Shown piece after piece: positions 11,083 to 21,081 of a stretch of 64,000 nucleotides of DNA; positions within the stretch are counted from its first letter, which is position 1; each line of letters opens with the position of its first letter. The notes beneath the pieces were generated by a model that did not search any database, was not told where the DNA came from, and worked only from the letters and a program-made list of their open reading frames with translations. Source of the DNA: Loxodes magnus (lineage: Eukaryota > Ciliophora > Karyorelictea > Loxodida > Loxodidae). The stretch covers positions 1-64,000 of the forward strand of contig CAMPDV010000950.1 in the NCBI GenBank assembly GCA_946699065.1, in the 5' to 3' direction. A program made the translations under genes and the position numbers.

Positions 11083-11254
11083 AGAACTCTTCATAATATT
11101 TTTTGTCATTAAAAGGAGATAATAATTCTGACATTTAACAAAGTTAAAAGATAGGTATATAGTTTAAATATAATTTAAGCTAATACTGTATTCTGACTTT
11201 AATTAATCTTTTCAATAAATTTATTAAAATTAAATCTTTTTTTTTAAATAATTC

Positions 11255-11270
11255 TATAATGAAGACAATA
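11255..11270. repeat. Target-site duplication of element G1, left
   Basis: TATAATGAAGACAATA here matches 12120-12135 with one C/T difference, bracketing the G1 retroposon. Confidence 0.75.
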
Positions 11271-12119
11271 TATAATACCCAGAAAAATGGAGAGTTGGAA
11301 CAAAGGTTTTCTTATCGAAAAGATTACTCGTAATACTACTTATCAATCTTTCTAAAATTAACAACTAAGATTTAAAAGAAAAAATATTGCTAATTATCAG
11401 TAGAAAAATAACTACCAGCAAAAATTCCTAAAAGAGGTATACATTTAATCAACTAATTAGTTTAGACAAGGAATAACTCGTGTAGATTATTTTCGACTAC
11501 ACTGATAAAGTCGAGAATCTCGAGCATTATGTTATCAGTTTATAACAAGATTTATAAGATCATGTGGACGATGAGAAGTCACACACTGAATTTGTTACAA
11601 AATAGGATATTAATAACAGATATCAAGAAATAGAATGCGATATTGTTAGACTAGATGAATAAATGGGAATAGACTTTTAAAAATATGAAAATGCCTTTTA
11701 GCAAGTTAAAGAAAATTAAGCAAAGGGTAGAGAAATTAGAGAGCTAATAGCCATAAAAAAAATCAAGATTCAATGATAATAGAAGAACAACCCATGATTT
11801 AAGAAAAATATTTCAAAAAAAGTGCTACATATGTGGTAGTCAATATCATCTTTGAAGAAGATGCTAGGGAAATAAGGAAATTAGAAAAAAGATTAGAAAT
11901 GAATTGCCCATGTTTTATCCTTCCTCGGATGGTTAATTATGACGTAAGAAGATAACTCCAAGACCGTTCGGAAAGCTCGGAAGTGAACTTGGGTGGAGAC
12001 ACCGGGGGAGTCCGAGACCCTGTAAAAGGTAATACAGGGGGTTATGGATCTTTTAAGGGAACACTCCATTAACCTTAAAATTTTTAATTTAATTTAATTT
12101 AATTTAATTTAATTTAATT
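11271..12119 (+). mobile_element. Gag-only retroposon G1
   Basis: An ~850-bp insertion bracketed by a 16-bp target-site duplication and ending in a (TTTAA)n tail. It encodes, from ATG at 11287, MESWNKGFLIEK..., a glutamine-rich coiled coil (DHVDDEKSHTEF, ...RLDEQMGIDFQKYENAF), then a CCHC knuckle near 11823 (C-YI-C-GSQY-H-LWRR-C, with Trp as TGA), and a GC-rich 3' block. The frame is broken by single-base differences in A runs relative to G2 (18440-19243), so this copy is probably dead. G1 and G2 are closely similar over about 800 bp but lie in opposite orientation. Family: LINE ORF1/gag-like by architecture; no polymerase is attached. Confidence 0.8.
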
Positions 12120-12120
12120 T
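12081..12120 (+). repeat. (TTTAA)n microsatellite tail of G1
   Basis: About eight tandem TTTAA units at the 3' end of G1, directly abutting the right target-site duplication. Simple-repeat tails of this kind are typical of some non-LTR retrotransposons that use target-primed reverse transcription. Confidence 0.9.
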
Positions 12121-12135
12121 ATAATGAAGATAATA
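12120..12135. repeat. Target-site duplication of element G1, right
   Basis: TATAATGAAGATAATA matches 11255-11270 at 15 of 16 positions. Confidence 0.75.
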
Positions 12136-12136
12136 A

Positions 12137-12405
12137 TTAACATTGAGTATTTAAAGTAGCATAACTTCGTTTTCTGTTTATTCTTAAGTGTCTTTTAATG
12201 TACATAACGGGGATATTCTGTTGATTATTTCTACAATCAGGGACTACATACTCCATATCTATAGATTTAAGCTTACCAGGGCCAGATAGGCACTCAGATA
12301 CTTTCTCTTCAAGATCTCGAATCCAACTAGCAATCTCCAAAGTTTAGTGATATATTAAGACAGATCTAAATGTTACTCACGACTTTTTTTTATTAAAAGA
12401 AGTAA
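12137..12405 (-). pseudogene. Gag-like fragment, minus strand
   Basis: A moderately GC-rich piece lies between G1 and an R1 fragment. On the minus strand a frame from about 12405 reads ...LEIASWIRDLEEKVSECLSG and KSIDMEYVVPDCRNNQQN, ending in a basic stretch. It uses no TAR codons over 60 residues, unusual here and perhaps chance. The W-I-R-D-L-E-E-K texture resembles the coiled-coil parts of the gag-only elements. It is short and has no clear ends, so it is called a fragment. Confidence 0.35.
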
Positions 12406-12408
12406 TTT

Positions 12409-12713
12409 AATTAATTTCAACTAAAAAAAATTTTGGACCGGAAACTCCTTTCCGATTGCACGACCCGATGCTCTCTTTTTATGGAATAACGGGGATATCC
12501 TGTTGTGCTCCAGGCACAGCTGCTAAGGAGCTCCATCGCAATGAGTAACCAGGCTTCAAGCCCCTACCAAGAGCGGATAATCTCAAAGACAGCGTTCCCT
12601 TCAGAAAATGACTCTGACCAGGGACTTTCTCATCGACAGGTAAGGAACTTGTTCCTAGCCATAAAACCAGAAAGTTTAGTCACGAAGGTCATTCTCAGCT
12701 CCCACCATCTTTT
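12409..12713 (-). mobile_element. R1 retroposon tail fragment
   Basis: Minus-oriented copy of the R1 unit, very similar to the 3' part of G3 (15772-15990) and to the copies at 5103 and 58039. It ends, in its own orientation, with TTAGTTGAAATTAATTAAAT, an AT tail. A frame from ATG near 12710 stays open throughout (MVGAENDLRDQTFWFYG at the start), but indels against the other copies break frame agreement. Confidence 0.75.
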
Positions 12714-12719
12714 TAATTA

Positions 12720-14640
12720 TTCCTCTAAGGATAATAATTTAAGTAAACCTTAACTACATAAAATTACTCCTAAGTAGATAAAGAGCTAGTAGATGGTCTG
12801 TGATGAAAAAAATCAAAAGAGTTGAATGGATAGAAATAATTATATAAAAAAGTAGAAAAAAGTAGAAAAAAGAAATTAAAGAATAAAGTAAAGAAATGAA
12901 AAATCTTACCTGAAAATATGACGAAGGTAATGATCATTTATGTTACTTCATATCATAGCCTCTTTGATAATATTTTACCATTGTTTTTTATTTTTTAATA
13001 ATTATTGTATAAATAGTACTAAATTATCCATTATTAATTTTAATCCATTTATTCTTTAATCTAATAAATTAGATAAAATTTATAATTTTATTTTCCTCAT
13101 AAATTACAAAAAGAAAGTTATCTAAAATATTTTTAAGTATTTTGATTCATTTATAATGAATTTATTTAATTTTATGTTTATATTGCTTTCTCTTTAAATT
13201 TTATAAAATTTAACTTTATTTATACATTTTTTATTATTTATTTTATATGAAATTTTACTACTTTGAGGCTTTTTTATAATATTTTAATCTAATTAAATTT
13301 AACATTTTGCATATTTTAAAGGATTTCATATTTTTTAAATCTTTTTTTTTGATTTTTTTAGTGCTTAATGTATTTTTTCTAATAATTAAACTCAAAAGCA
13401 TCATTTTTTAAATTTATAAAAGAAAAATAAATAAAAAAATAAATTTTTATAAGTTTAAAATTTTTTGCTTTTCCTTTAAATTCTTTATATAAAAATCTAA
13501 TTTAAATATTAAAACTTTAATTTTTTATTTTCCTTTAATATTCTTTTTAGTATTTTATTTAAATACAGTTAAACGCATTCTTTTTCCTAATTTTTTAAAA
13601 CTTGATTTGTATTTATTTGTTAAGATAAAATCCTAAATAAAAAGATGGAAGATTTAAATTTTTTATTTTTAATAATAAATTATCTTAACCGAAACGAAAC
13701 AAAAATAAAAAGTTTAACAAAAAACTTTAAAAAATATTTAAGAAAATTAGTTATAAAAAAATTATAAAAAAGCTATTCAATTAATTTTAAAAATAATAAT
13801 GAGAATAAATTTTTTAAATTAATTAATTAGGAATTTTTAAATCATTGCATACAGTTTTCTATATTGAAAATTTTTATCATCTTTATAAAAATATCTAAAA
13901 GCTATTAAATTAAAAAATTTATTCTTTAAAAATAAAAAAATATAAATTTTAGTAAAATAATCAATTAATTTTTTATTTTAAAAAGTTTTAAGTAAAAAAT
14001 AATTGATTAAATTAATCTTTGATTTTATTGTTTTTAAAGAATAAATTTTAAATCCACTTATTTAAATAAAAAATAAAATTGTTTTATTTTATTATTTGAA
14101 AAAAATTACTAGTTCTAAATAAAAAATTTGTTTTAAGTAGTGTAAAATATTTATATATTGCATTTAAATTAAAAAATAATAAAGTTTGGCTTAAAAAATT
14201 TAAAATTATTTTTATTTTTGTTTCTGTTTTTGGAAAAATATATTAACTTATTATTTTTTTTTAATTAACTTTGTAAATTTAATCATCTAGATATGAGATA
14301 ATTTAGTTCTTTATCCCGTTTTAAAATGAGCAAACGTTCTTCTTTCAAATTTTCCTTAATTTTTAATTCATCTATTATAAAAAAATTAGATATTTTCAAT
14401 TATTTTTTTAATTATTGATTGTTATTTATAATTAGCTAATTAGTTAATATTTACAATATATCTTTGATACTTATGAGAAAATCCTTCTTTGTTATTAGAA
14501 AAAATGTATTTAAGTGTTAGTTAGATTATGTTTATTTTATACATATATTATACTGTAATTTGTTTCATTTTATTTCTCTTATTAAAAATAAATTCTAAAA
14601 TTTATTTTTCTGAAATAGATAAAAACCATAAAAATATCTA
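12720..14640. other. AT-rich spacer, no supported gene
   Basis: About 1.9 kb of low-complexity A/T sequence dominated by AAAT and TTTA words. No GC rise, RNA gene or convincing protein texture on either strand. Confidence 0.5.
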
Positions 14641-14654
14641 ATTTTCAAATCCCT

Positions 14655-15290
14655 AAACCTCTAAAGGAACTTCAAAAATTTATAAACAAAAGATTATGAA
14701 AAAGCAGAAAAAATAACTAAAACAATTTGTTAAGCTGTGCTTAACTTAAAGGTTGATATTAAAAACAATAAACTAAAACCTATTATTTTAGGAGGATATT
14801 TAGAACGCTTAAGACAGTTTAAGCAATCAGGTTAAGTAAAATTAAGTTTTCTTTAAATTTTTAAATGACTATTCTGTTGGATTTAGCAAATAAAAATTAT
14901 CATAAGAATGTAATTATCTAGAATATTCATAAAAAAATCTAAGTAACATACTGAAGCTAATGAAGTGTTTAATAAAATCTAAATAATTAAAAGGGAACTT
15001 TAGAAGAAAAGGAAAAAAGTTTTACCTGATCATAATGTTAAGGAAAGTTCTTAAAAAATTTAAAATAATTAAATTTTTCTAGTAATTATTCGGGAAGGTC
15101 ATGTATCTTATATTAAGCAAGGAAAAAGACTGAATCATTGTGAAGCAAAAGGGCAAGAATATACAAAAAAATCAAGAAGAAACCTATAGAGAAAAGTTCT
15201 AAGAAATTTTAGATTTTTGAGATTCAAAACTTATTAAAAACCCCTTTTGAACATTTCTATTAATCTATTTAGTTTCATACTTTTGGGTAG
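14655..15290 (+). CDS. Unrecognised coding island
   Basis: One frame is protein-like over most of the island: AEKITKTICQAVLNLKVDIK, KLKPIILGGYLERLRQF, then HTEANEVFNKIQIIKREL and VIIREGHVSYIKQGKRL. It is basic overall. The end at about 15290 shares a short string (GTAGTTCGGAGAGC) with the gag-like element G6 (28246-28260), so this may be a diverged transposon gene rather than a host gene. No start or stop can be fixed with confidence. Confidence 0.35.
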
Positions 15291-16291
15291 TTCGGAGAGC
15301 GATAAAAGTATCTGAAAAGAGCAAATAATTTTGTCTATAATAGAATTTCTCTTATTTTTTAATTTAATTTTAAAATTATTAAAATAAAATAAAATAAAAT
15401 ATTTTATTAAAATCAAACTCAAAATATTAAAAATATTATTTTATCATAATTATTATTATTTAAAAGATTATAACTTTTAGTTCTAAAGAAAAAATGAAAT
15501 TAGATTATTATATTATTTATTCTTATCTTATAGTTTAAGTTAATAAATTAAATTATAATTTTATTCTTACAATATGATTAACTAATGACTAAATTAAATT
15601 CATAAACGTTTAAATTTTTTTAATTTATATCGTAAAAGTTTATTAAATTTAAATTTTTAGAAATTTCTATATTTAAGTTTATTATTTATGTTTTTTAACT
15701 TTTTCTTTTCTTATTTAAAAAGATTGTTGCATACTCTTTTTTTATTTTTTTATTATACTATCAATTCGCAAAATTTAATTAATTTCAACTAAAAAAGTTT
15801 TTGGACCGGAAACTCCTTTCCGATTGCACGACCCGATGCTCTCTTTTTATGGAATAACAGGGATATCCTGTTGTACTCCGGCATAGCTGCTAGGGAGCTC
15901 CATCGCTATGAGCAGCCAGGCTTCAAGTCTCTACCAAGAGCGGATAATCTCAAAAACAGTTTTCCCTTCAGAGAATGACTCTGACCAGGGTCTACAACTC
16001 TTCTTCTTGTCATGCATGTTGTCCTTTAATTCTTCTTTCACCTAGATGCTAGATGTCTTTTTTCTTGTAAATTTCCCAAAATTTGTTACAGTATAGTCAT
16101 TCTCTTTCTCTTGATAGCTTTTTTTATTATTATTTCTTCCTTTTGTTCTCCAACTACTTCTAATAGTTTCAATATTCTTACTAAAATTGAGAAATTTCTA
16201 GCATCTTTTCCACAGATGTTTTTGAGAATTACGGTAATAACATCTTTTTTACTTGTAGTTTATGTTTAAATCTTTAGTTATTTTCGCCTTC

Positions 16292-16308
16292 AATTATCAT
16301 TGGATCAT
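16292..16308. repeat. Target-site duplication of G4, left
   Basis: AATTATCATTGGATCAT, an exact 17-bp match to 17305-17321. Confidence 0.9.
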
Positions 16309-17304
16309 AAAATAATCCAAAAAAAAAGGAAAATGGAATAAAGTTTCAGGAAAGGCTTCTATACCACCTCTTCCTAAGCCAAAAAGGAAGAGAGGAAGCA
16401 GGAAACTATCTCTTCTCTGTCTTCTTAATAATAACCTTAATCTTCTTCTTAATAAAAACCTGAAACTAAACAAGATTAACAAAAGATAACCTTAAAGACA
16501 GCCCATACGGGAACCCCAACCTCAAGTGAAAAACCGAGGAAGCAGATGAAGTCTGCTCTCCACCAGGAGGTCTCTTAATTTAATCTTTCTGGCCAGATGA
16601 GCATGGAATAGCTCATAAAAGTAGTAATAAACCTCCAGGAAGAGGTTAAAAAGCTTCGCAAGGAGAACACGAAATTGACGGAGTTGATCTCTCATGGAAT
16701 TTAAGATACACTTGATCTTAGAATGGCCAATTAAGAGAGGGAACTCGACGCTCTTTGGAATTACTAACGAGAGTAATTTAGTTAGACGAACTCCTAAGTG
16801 CAAAAGATTCAAGACTAGCGCTAGCAGATCGAAAATATCTTACAAAGTCAGAAAAGTTTCCAAAGTTAGCAAATTCCATTGGAGTAAATTCTATCTGATA
16901 AGATATAGATCGAGAAGAATCCTTAAGTTAAGATGAAAACTAATCAAAAACCTCGGATTGTGAAACTGTGCTACTATTGTAAAAGTAAATGGCACAAATG
17001 GAAGAATTGCGGTGAGTTTCGTAAAGTAAAAGAAATTACATGTAAAAAACAAGTCTAGCAAAGAATAAGAAAGAGCAAGAACCAGATCTGATGTAGAACA
17101 AATGGAGAAGTCTACAGATTGAAAAGTAACCTTGAACTGGAAGAATTTGGAGATAGAGTTAAAATAAAATATAGTGGGAAATGAAAGATCAGAGGAGCAA
17201 GACTCAAGAATCCTAGAACTAGAAACAAGCAAGATAAAGATAACTTTAAAACCTCTTTTTAGTGGTGACTAATTGACGCCACAAAACAATTTAAATAAAA
17301 TTAA
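16309..17304 (+). mobile_element. Gag-only retroposon G4, intact, nested in G3
   Basis: A 996-bp plus-strand insertion bracketed by a perfect 17-bp target-site duplication and sitting inside the older minus-strand element G3. It has a 24-nt leader, a single intact ORF (16333-17268) and a short AT-rich 3' end (ACAATTTAAATAAAATTAA). There are no terminal repeats, so it is neither an LTR element nor a TIR DNA transposon; long variable target-site duplications fit target-primed retroposition. With no reverse transcriptase it must move in trans. The intact ORF and perfect duplication suggest a fairly recent insertion. Confidence 0.85.
16333..17268 (+). CDS. Gag/ORF1-like protein with coiled coil and CCHC zinc knuckle
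   Basis: The 311-codon ORF of element G4. Order: N-terminal MEQSFRKGFYTT, a low-complexity Ser/Gln-rich stretch to about residue 60, a coiled coil at roughly 90-195 (NLQEEVKKLRKENTKL onward), a zinc knuckle C213-x2-C216-x4-H221-x4-C226 (CYYCKSKWHKWKNC), then a basic C-terminal region. Many Gln are TAA or TAG. Two internal TGAs are read as Trp (residues 253 and 284) and a TGA at 17266-17268 is taken as the stop, directly after a TGG. Coiled coil plus CCHC is the architecture of retrotransposon gag or LINE ORF1 proteins, which trimerise and bind RNA. No polymerase, protease or endonuclease domain follows. Confidence 0.75.
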
Positions 17305-17321
17305 AATTATCATTGGATCAT
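17305..17321. repeat. Target-site duplication of G4, right
   Basis: AATTATCATTGGATCAT, identical to 16292-16308. Confidence 0.9.
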
Positions 17322-18037
17322 TCCTTTATTCTTTCAATTCCATTTAAAGCTGCAATTTGATTTTCTTCTATTTTTTCTAATTTGCTGATCAGTTCTTTCT
17401 GCTTCTATTGTTAGTTTTGATATTAACTGCTCTAGTCTTGTGATATATTTCAAAATGCGTTAAGGTCTCTTTCTTAGGTCATGAGTCTCGATTCTATTTC
17501 CTCTACAAGTTCAAGTTTTTCCATTAACTTCTTATTTTCTTTCTTCAACTTTTTAACCTCTTCCTAGAGGTCTAGAACCATTTAATCAGTTAATCATAGC
17601 TTATTTACTATTATTTGGTGAGATTCGAGACTTCCGAGCGCATAATATTCTTAGCCTATTTCCTAGGTCTTCAGAGGTGGGAGATTCATCCTGATGGGTG
17701 ATCTTTTTGTTTTCCTTTTCCTGGTCCTAGCCCTTCTAGGATTTCGTTAACTCCTACTTTTTAGGAGCCGCGAAGAATCCTGGTTTGAATCCTAACATCT
17801 TTTTTCTAATATTTTTCTTAATTTTTCAATTTTTCTATGCTTTTTTTAAATTTTTATCAGTCTTTTCATCTGCTTAATTTTTGATCATTTGAATTTACTT
17901 AGTAATTTTCTATAAGCATATTTTATTCTTAGACAAGATATTGACTGTGATTACTAATAAAATCACCATAATGCTAGTAATAATTTTTTATATAGCTTTG
18001 ACTTTTATCAATTTCTCTTATTTTTTATCAATATTTT

Positions 18038-18295
18038 TCATTAATTCACTGATCTATTTCCTTAATTGGAAATGTTTTCTTCATACCTTTAGATTATTTA
18101 TTATATTTAGTCTATTTTGCCTTAAAGTTTTAAATTAGATTTCTTCTTAGGTTTTTAATCAACATATCTGATCATAACTTTACCTTGTGATGAAAAATTT
18201 TATTCTTCTTGTTGCCCTCGAATCCTCTCCCTTCTTCCCGCCATTTCTCGTTAAATTTCTAAGTTAATTTTGGATTGGCGAAATTATTTCGCCAT
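18038..18295 (-). CDS. Small highly charged protein, 85 aa
   Basis: The minus-strand frame from ATG at 18295 to TGA at 18038-18040 encodes 85 residues: MAKQFRQSKINLEIQREMAG, an Arg/Gln/Glu-rich stretch, then GKVMIRYVDQKPKKKSN and a Gln-rich C terminus. It lies between two gag-only elements and ends about 240 nt upstream of G3 on the same strand. A perfect 17-nt inverted repeat overlaps its second to sixth codons. No family recognised; it could be a host gene or the leader of an element. Confidence 0.4.
18277..18293. repeat. Perfect hairpin at a start codon
   Basis: GGCGAAATTATTTCGCC is a perfect 7-bp inverted repeat with a 3-nt loop, followed on the plus strand by TTTTTT after one intervening A. 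It overlaps the beginning of the 85-aa minus-strand ORF. It could be a plus-strand terminator-like hairpin or a minus-strand leader structure. Confidence 0.5.
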
Positions 18296-18425
18296 TTTTT
18301 AATAGAAAATTAATTTTTATTAGAGTCAAATAAATAACGTAAATATCTGATATTTTAAAAGAATTATTACTAAAATTAGTAATTATCTATAGTAGTATCT
18401 TTAATTAAAATCATATATTTCAACT

Positions 18426-18439
18426 ATTATTATTTTAAT
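18426..18439. repeat. Target-site duplication of G2, left
   Basis: ATTATTATTTTAAT, identical to 19244-19257. The sequence is simple, so chance agreement is possible, but it sits exactly at both ends of G2. Confidence 0.6.
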
Positions 18440-19243
18440 TAAAAATTTTAAGGTTAATGGAGTGTTCCCTTAAAAGATCCATAACCCCCTGTATTACCTT
18501 TTACAGGGTCTCGGACTCCCCGGTGTCTCCACCCAAGTTCACTTCCGAGCTTTCCGAACGGTCTTGGAGTTATCTTCTTACGTCATAATTAACCATCCGA
18601 GCAAGGATAAAACATGGTCAATTCATTTCAAATCTTTTTTCTAATTTCCTTATTTCCCTAGCATCTTCTTCAAAGATGATATTGACTGCCACATATGTAG
18701 CACTTTTTTTAAAGTATTTTTCTTAAGTAATGGGTTGTTCTTCTATTATCATTGAATCTTGATTTTTTTATGGGTATTAGCTCTCTAATTTCTCTACCCT
18801 TTGCTTAATTTCTTTAACTTGCTAAAAGGCATTTTCATATTTTTAAAAGTCTATTCCCATTTATTCATCTAGTCTAGCAATATCGCATTCTATTTCTTGA
18901 TATCTGCTATTAATATCCTATTTTGTAACAAATTCAGTGTGTGACTTCTCATCGTCCACATGATCTTATAAATCTTGTTATAATCTGATAACATAATGCT
19001 CGAGATTCTCGACTTTATCAGTGTAGTCGAAAATAATCTACAGGAGTTATTCCTTGTCTAAATTAATTAGTTGATTAAATGTATGCCTCTTTTTAGTAAT
19101 TTTTGCAGGTAGTTATTTTTCTACTGATAATTAGCAATATTTTTTCTTTTAAATCTTAGTTGTTAATTTTAGAAAGATTGATCAGTAGTATTACGAGTAA
19201 TCTTTTCGATAAGAAAACCTTTGTTCCAACTCTCCATTTTTTA
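18440..19243 (-). mobile_element. Gag-only retroposon G2
   Basis: Minus-strand sister of G1, about 800 bp, starting from ATG at 19237 (MESWNKGF). The coiled coil (NLEHYVIRLQQDLQDHVDDE, then QRVEKLESQYPQKNQDSM) is open to about 18725. The CCHC knuckle (near 18705-18665, C-YI-C-GSQY-H-LWRR-C with TGA as Trp) lies in the -1 frame after seven A. The GC-rich 3' block matches G1. It is bracketed by a 14-bp direct repeat different from that of G1, so G1 and G2 are independent insertions and not the terminal inverted repeats of one 8-kb transposon. Two frame changes at A runs would be needed for a full-length protein. Confidence 0.75.
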
Positions 19244-19257
19244 ATTATTATTTTAAT
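19244..19257. repeat. Target-site duplication of G2, right
   Basis: ATTATTATTTTAAT, the partner of 18426-18439, directly upstream of the G2 start. Confidence 0.6.
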
Positions 19258-19536
19258 ATTATTTTTAATTATATTTATCTAAGAAACTAATCTGCTTTAA
19301 ATTATGTTTGGTTTTAAAAAATTAAACTTGCTAGCATATTAAATAAATAAATATAGTAGCTATTATATAATAAACAAGGAAAAATAGAAAACTATAATTA
19401 CTTTTAATATTTTAAATTAATTATTAGAATTAAAAAATATTAATTATATTAATAAAACTAAAAACTATTTAAATTTATTTAAATTATAAAAAAACTAATT
19501 ATATTTCAACTACTTTTTTACCTTAAAATAATAATC

Positions 19537-21081
19537 ATGTAGAACTAAGATATTTGTAAATCTTGTTCTGAAAAATTCGACTTATAGGTTGGAATTCCTA
19601 AAATTCTACCTTGTAATCACTCTGTCTGCATTATTTGCTTGTCGGCAGAATTTAGAAAAAGCAAATAAAATAAATGTCCTATTTGCTAGGCAGTTTCTTT
19701 ATAAAATCCTAATGATTTAAAAAACAACGAGCAACTTTTAAATAAATATAAATAGATGATAATTTAGAAATAATAAGTAGAGTAAAACTTAGAAATGTTA
19801 AAATCTTAAAGAATAAACTTGAAATAGTAACTATAAAGGATTAATTAATAACATTCTTTTATTGCTTAATAAGCTTTAATTCTCTTAAATCACCATATCT
19901 TTAATCAAGGCAATATAGTTCAAACTGAATTGAAATAAAGTATAAAAAATATAAATGAAAAAATATTAAAACTTGAATATTTTCTAAAATAGTAAGATAA
20001 AATTAATATAAATGATCTAAGAAATAGTAGCTAAGTAATAACTTAAGAACATTATTAAACTGTATAAAATAAAGGAAATTAATAAATATAACAATTAGAA
20101 TAATATAAAAGTTAATTGATAAATCTAATGGATCAGATTTTTGACTCCGTATCTAGGAACAAAAAAGAGAAAGCATAAGAAATAATTGAGAAAAGTTAAG
20201 GATAATAAGAAGAAAATACATAAAATATAGGAATTCTAAATTAAAATTTAGATTAAAGAAATAAAAAGATTTGCAATTTTATTCACTGCTTCGCTAGTAA
20301 TTCTTATAATTTACATTTATTTGATATAGAAAAAGAAGATTATAAGTTAGTTTAGATATAATAAAAAGTTCCACTTTTTTAAAGAAGTGTAGAGTATGAA
20401 AATAAACTTTACTTAGTAGGAGGATAAATAAATAATTAGAGTATTAAGACAACTTGATAAGTGGAATATGATGGTAAATGTAAGTAACTACAGGATATGA
20501 ATTAAGCTAGAAATGGTCCAAGAATAGCAGCAGCTTAAGGAAGGATTTTTGCAGTAGGTGGATTTGATAATAATTAAATTCCTATAAAAACAGTAGAAAG
20601 TTTAAGATTAGGAAATTAAAATAGTTGAAAATGATGTTCTTAATTACCTTTTGGAATTGGTGATTAAACTCTTGTATCCGATAAATAAGAAGAAAATATT
20701 TATTCTTTTGGAGGAAAAAAGTAAGGAGATTAACATATGAAAGAAATATTTAAATATAATGTTTAATAAGATGAATGAATATAGCTTGATTTTTAATTAC
20801 CATAATCTCTTTGTATTGCAGCTATAAATTTAGAGCCTTTAATCATTTTAGGTGGTAATTATGAATTCAATAAGTAATCTAGATAAATTTATAAAAGAAA
20901 TAGTTTAAATTGATAGGAAGAATTTCTTCCTATAGAATGTAATTGCCAAATTCAAGTAAAATAAAAAGATAATTACATTTTTGCATTTATTTATTCATAT
21001 AGTTAAGAAGACTATACATAAATTATGAAAGTTGAAATAAACAGTCTGAAAGCGGAAATAATTAGAAGAGAAAGAAGATGA
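19537..21081 (+). CDS. RING finger - coiled coil - Kelch protein
   Basis: An intact 514-codon frame from ATG 19537 to TGA 21079-21081 with no intron. Residues 7-50 are a canonical C3HC4 RING finger: C7-x2-C10-x15-C26-x-H28-x2-C31-x2-C34-x12-C47-x2-C50. A long Gln-rich coiled coil follows (about 60-240), then a Kelch-type beta-propeller with GG pairs (LYLVGGQ, IFAVGGF, IYSFGGK, LIILGGN). The Trp residues of the blades are TGA codons at 20455, 20626, 20632, 20776 and 20911. RING proteins of this layout usually act as E3 ubiquitin ligases, the propeller binding substrate; that function is inferred from the domains. R2 lies in the presumed 3' flank. This is the best-supported protein gene in the window. 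Confidence 0.93.

Larger units (their letters stand above)
15772..17800 (-). mobile_element. Gag-only retroposon G3, interrupted by G4
   Basis: An old minus-strand element split by insertion G4 (16309-17304). From about 17800 downward it encodes MLGFKPGFFAAPKKQELTKS, then after a frame break a coiled coil (VLDLQEEVKKLKKENKKL, VEEIESRLMTQERDL). Past the insertion at 16292 it continues with a zinc-knuckle remnant near 16240-16200 (C-YY-R-NSQK-H-LWKR-C; second Cys lost, Trp as TGG) and ends in the R1-type GC-rich tail. Removing G4 and one target-site copy makes the nucleotide sequence continuous. Several frameshifts show it is dead. N-terminal G-F-F and coiled coil resemble G4. Confidence 0.7.

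Noticed and set aside
11920..12060. 5S rRNA or another structural RNA gene, because of the sudden GC-rich sequence
   Set aside because: It does not match 5S box A, intermediate element or box C order. It recurs only as the 3' block of G1 and G2 and is continuous with their ORF.
12081..12120. Telomeric repeat
   Set aside because: TTTAA is not a ciliate telomere unit (GGGGTT, GGGGTTTT or similar) and it directly abuts a target-site duplication.
12505..12753. An 82-codon plus-strand ORF
   Set aside because: It is the antisense of an R1 fragment and is not conserved as an ORF in the other R1 copies.
16297..17232. Three minus-strand hydrophobic ORFs (16297-16482, 16522-16812, 16891-17232)
   Set aside because: All are antisense to the intact gag-like ORF 16333-17268, whose coiled coil and zinc knuckle explain the sequence.
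18940..18970. Reverse transcriptase catalytic motif (HVDD, similar to Y-x-DD)
   Set aside because: It sits in the middle of a coiled coil in G1 and G2, with none of the flanking RT motifs.
11271..19243. One 8-kb DNA transposon with ~800-bp terminal inverted repeats
   Set aside because: Each arm is bracketed by its own, different target-site duplication and has its own ORF start and tail, so these are two independent insertions.
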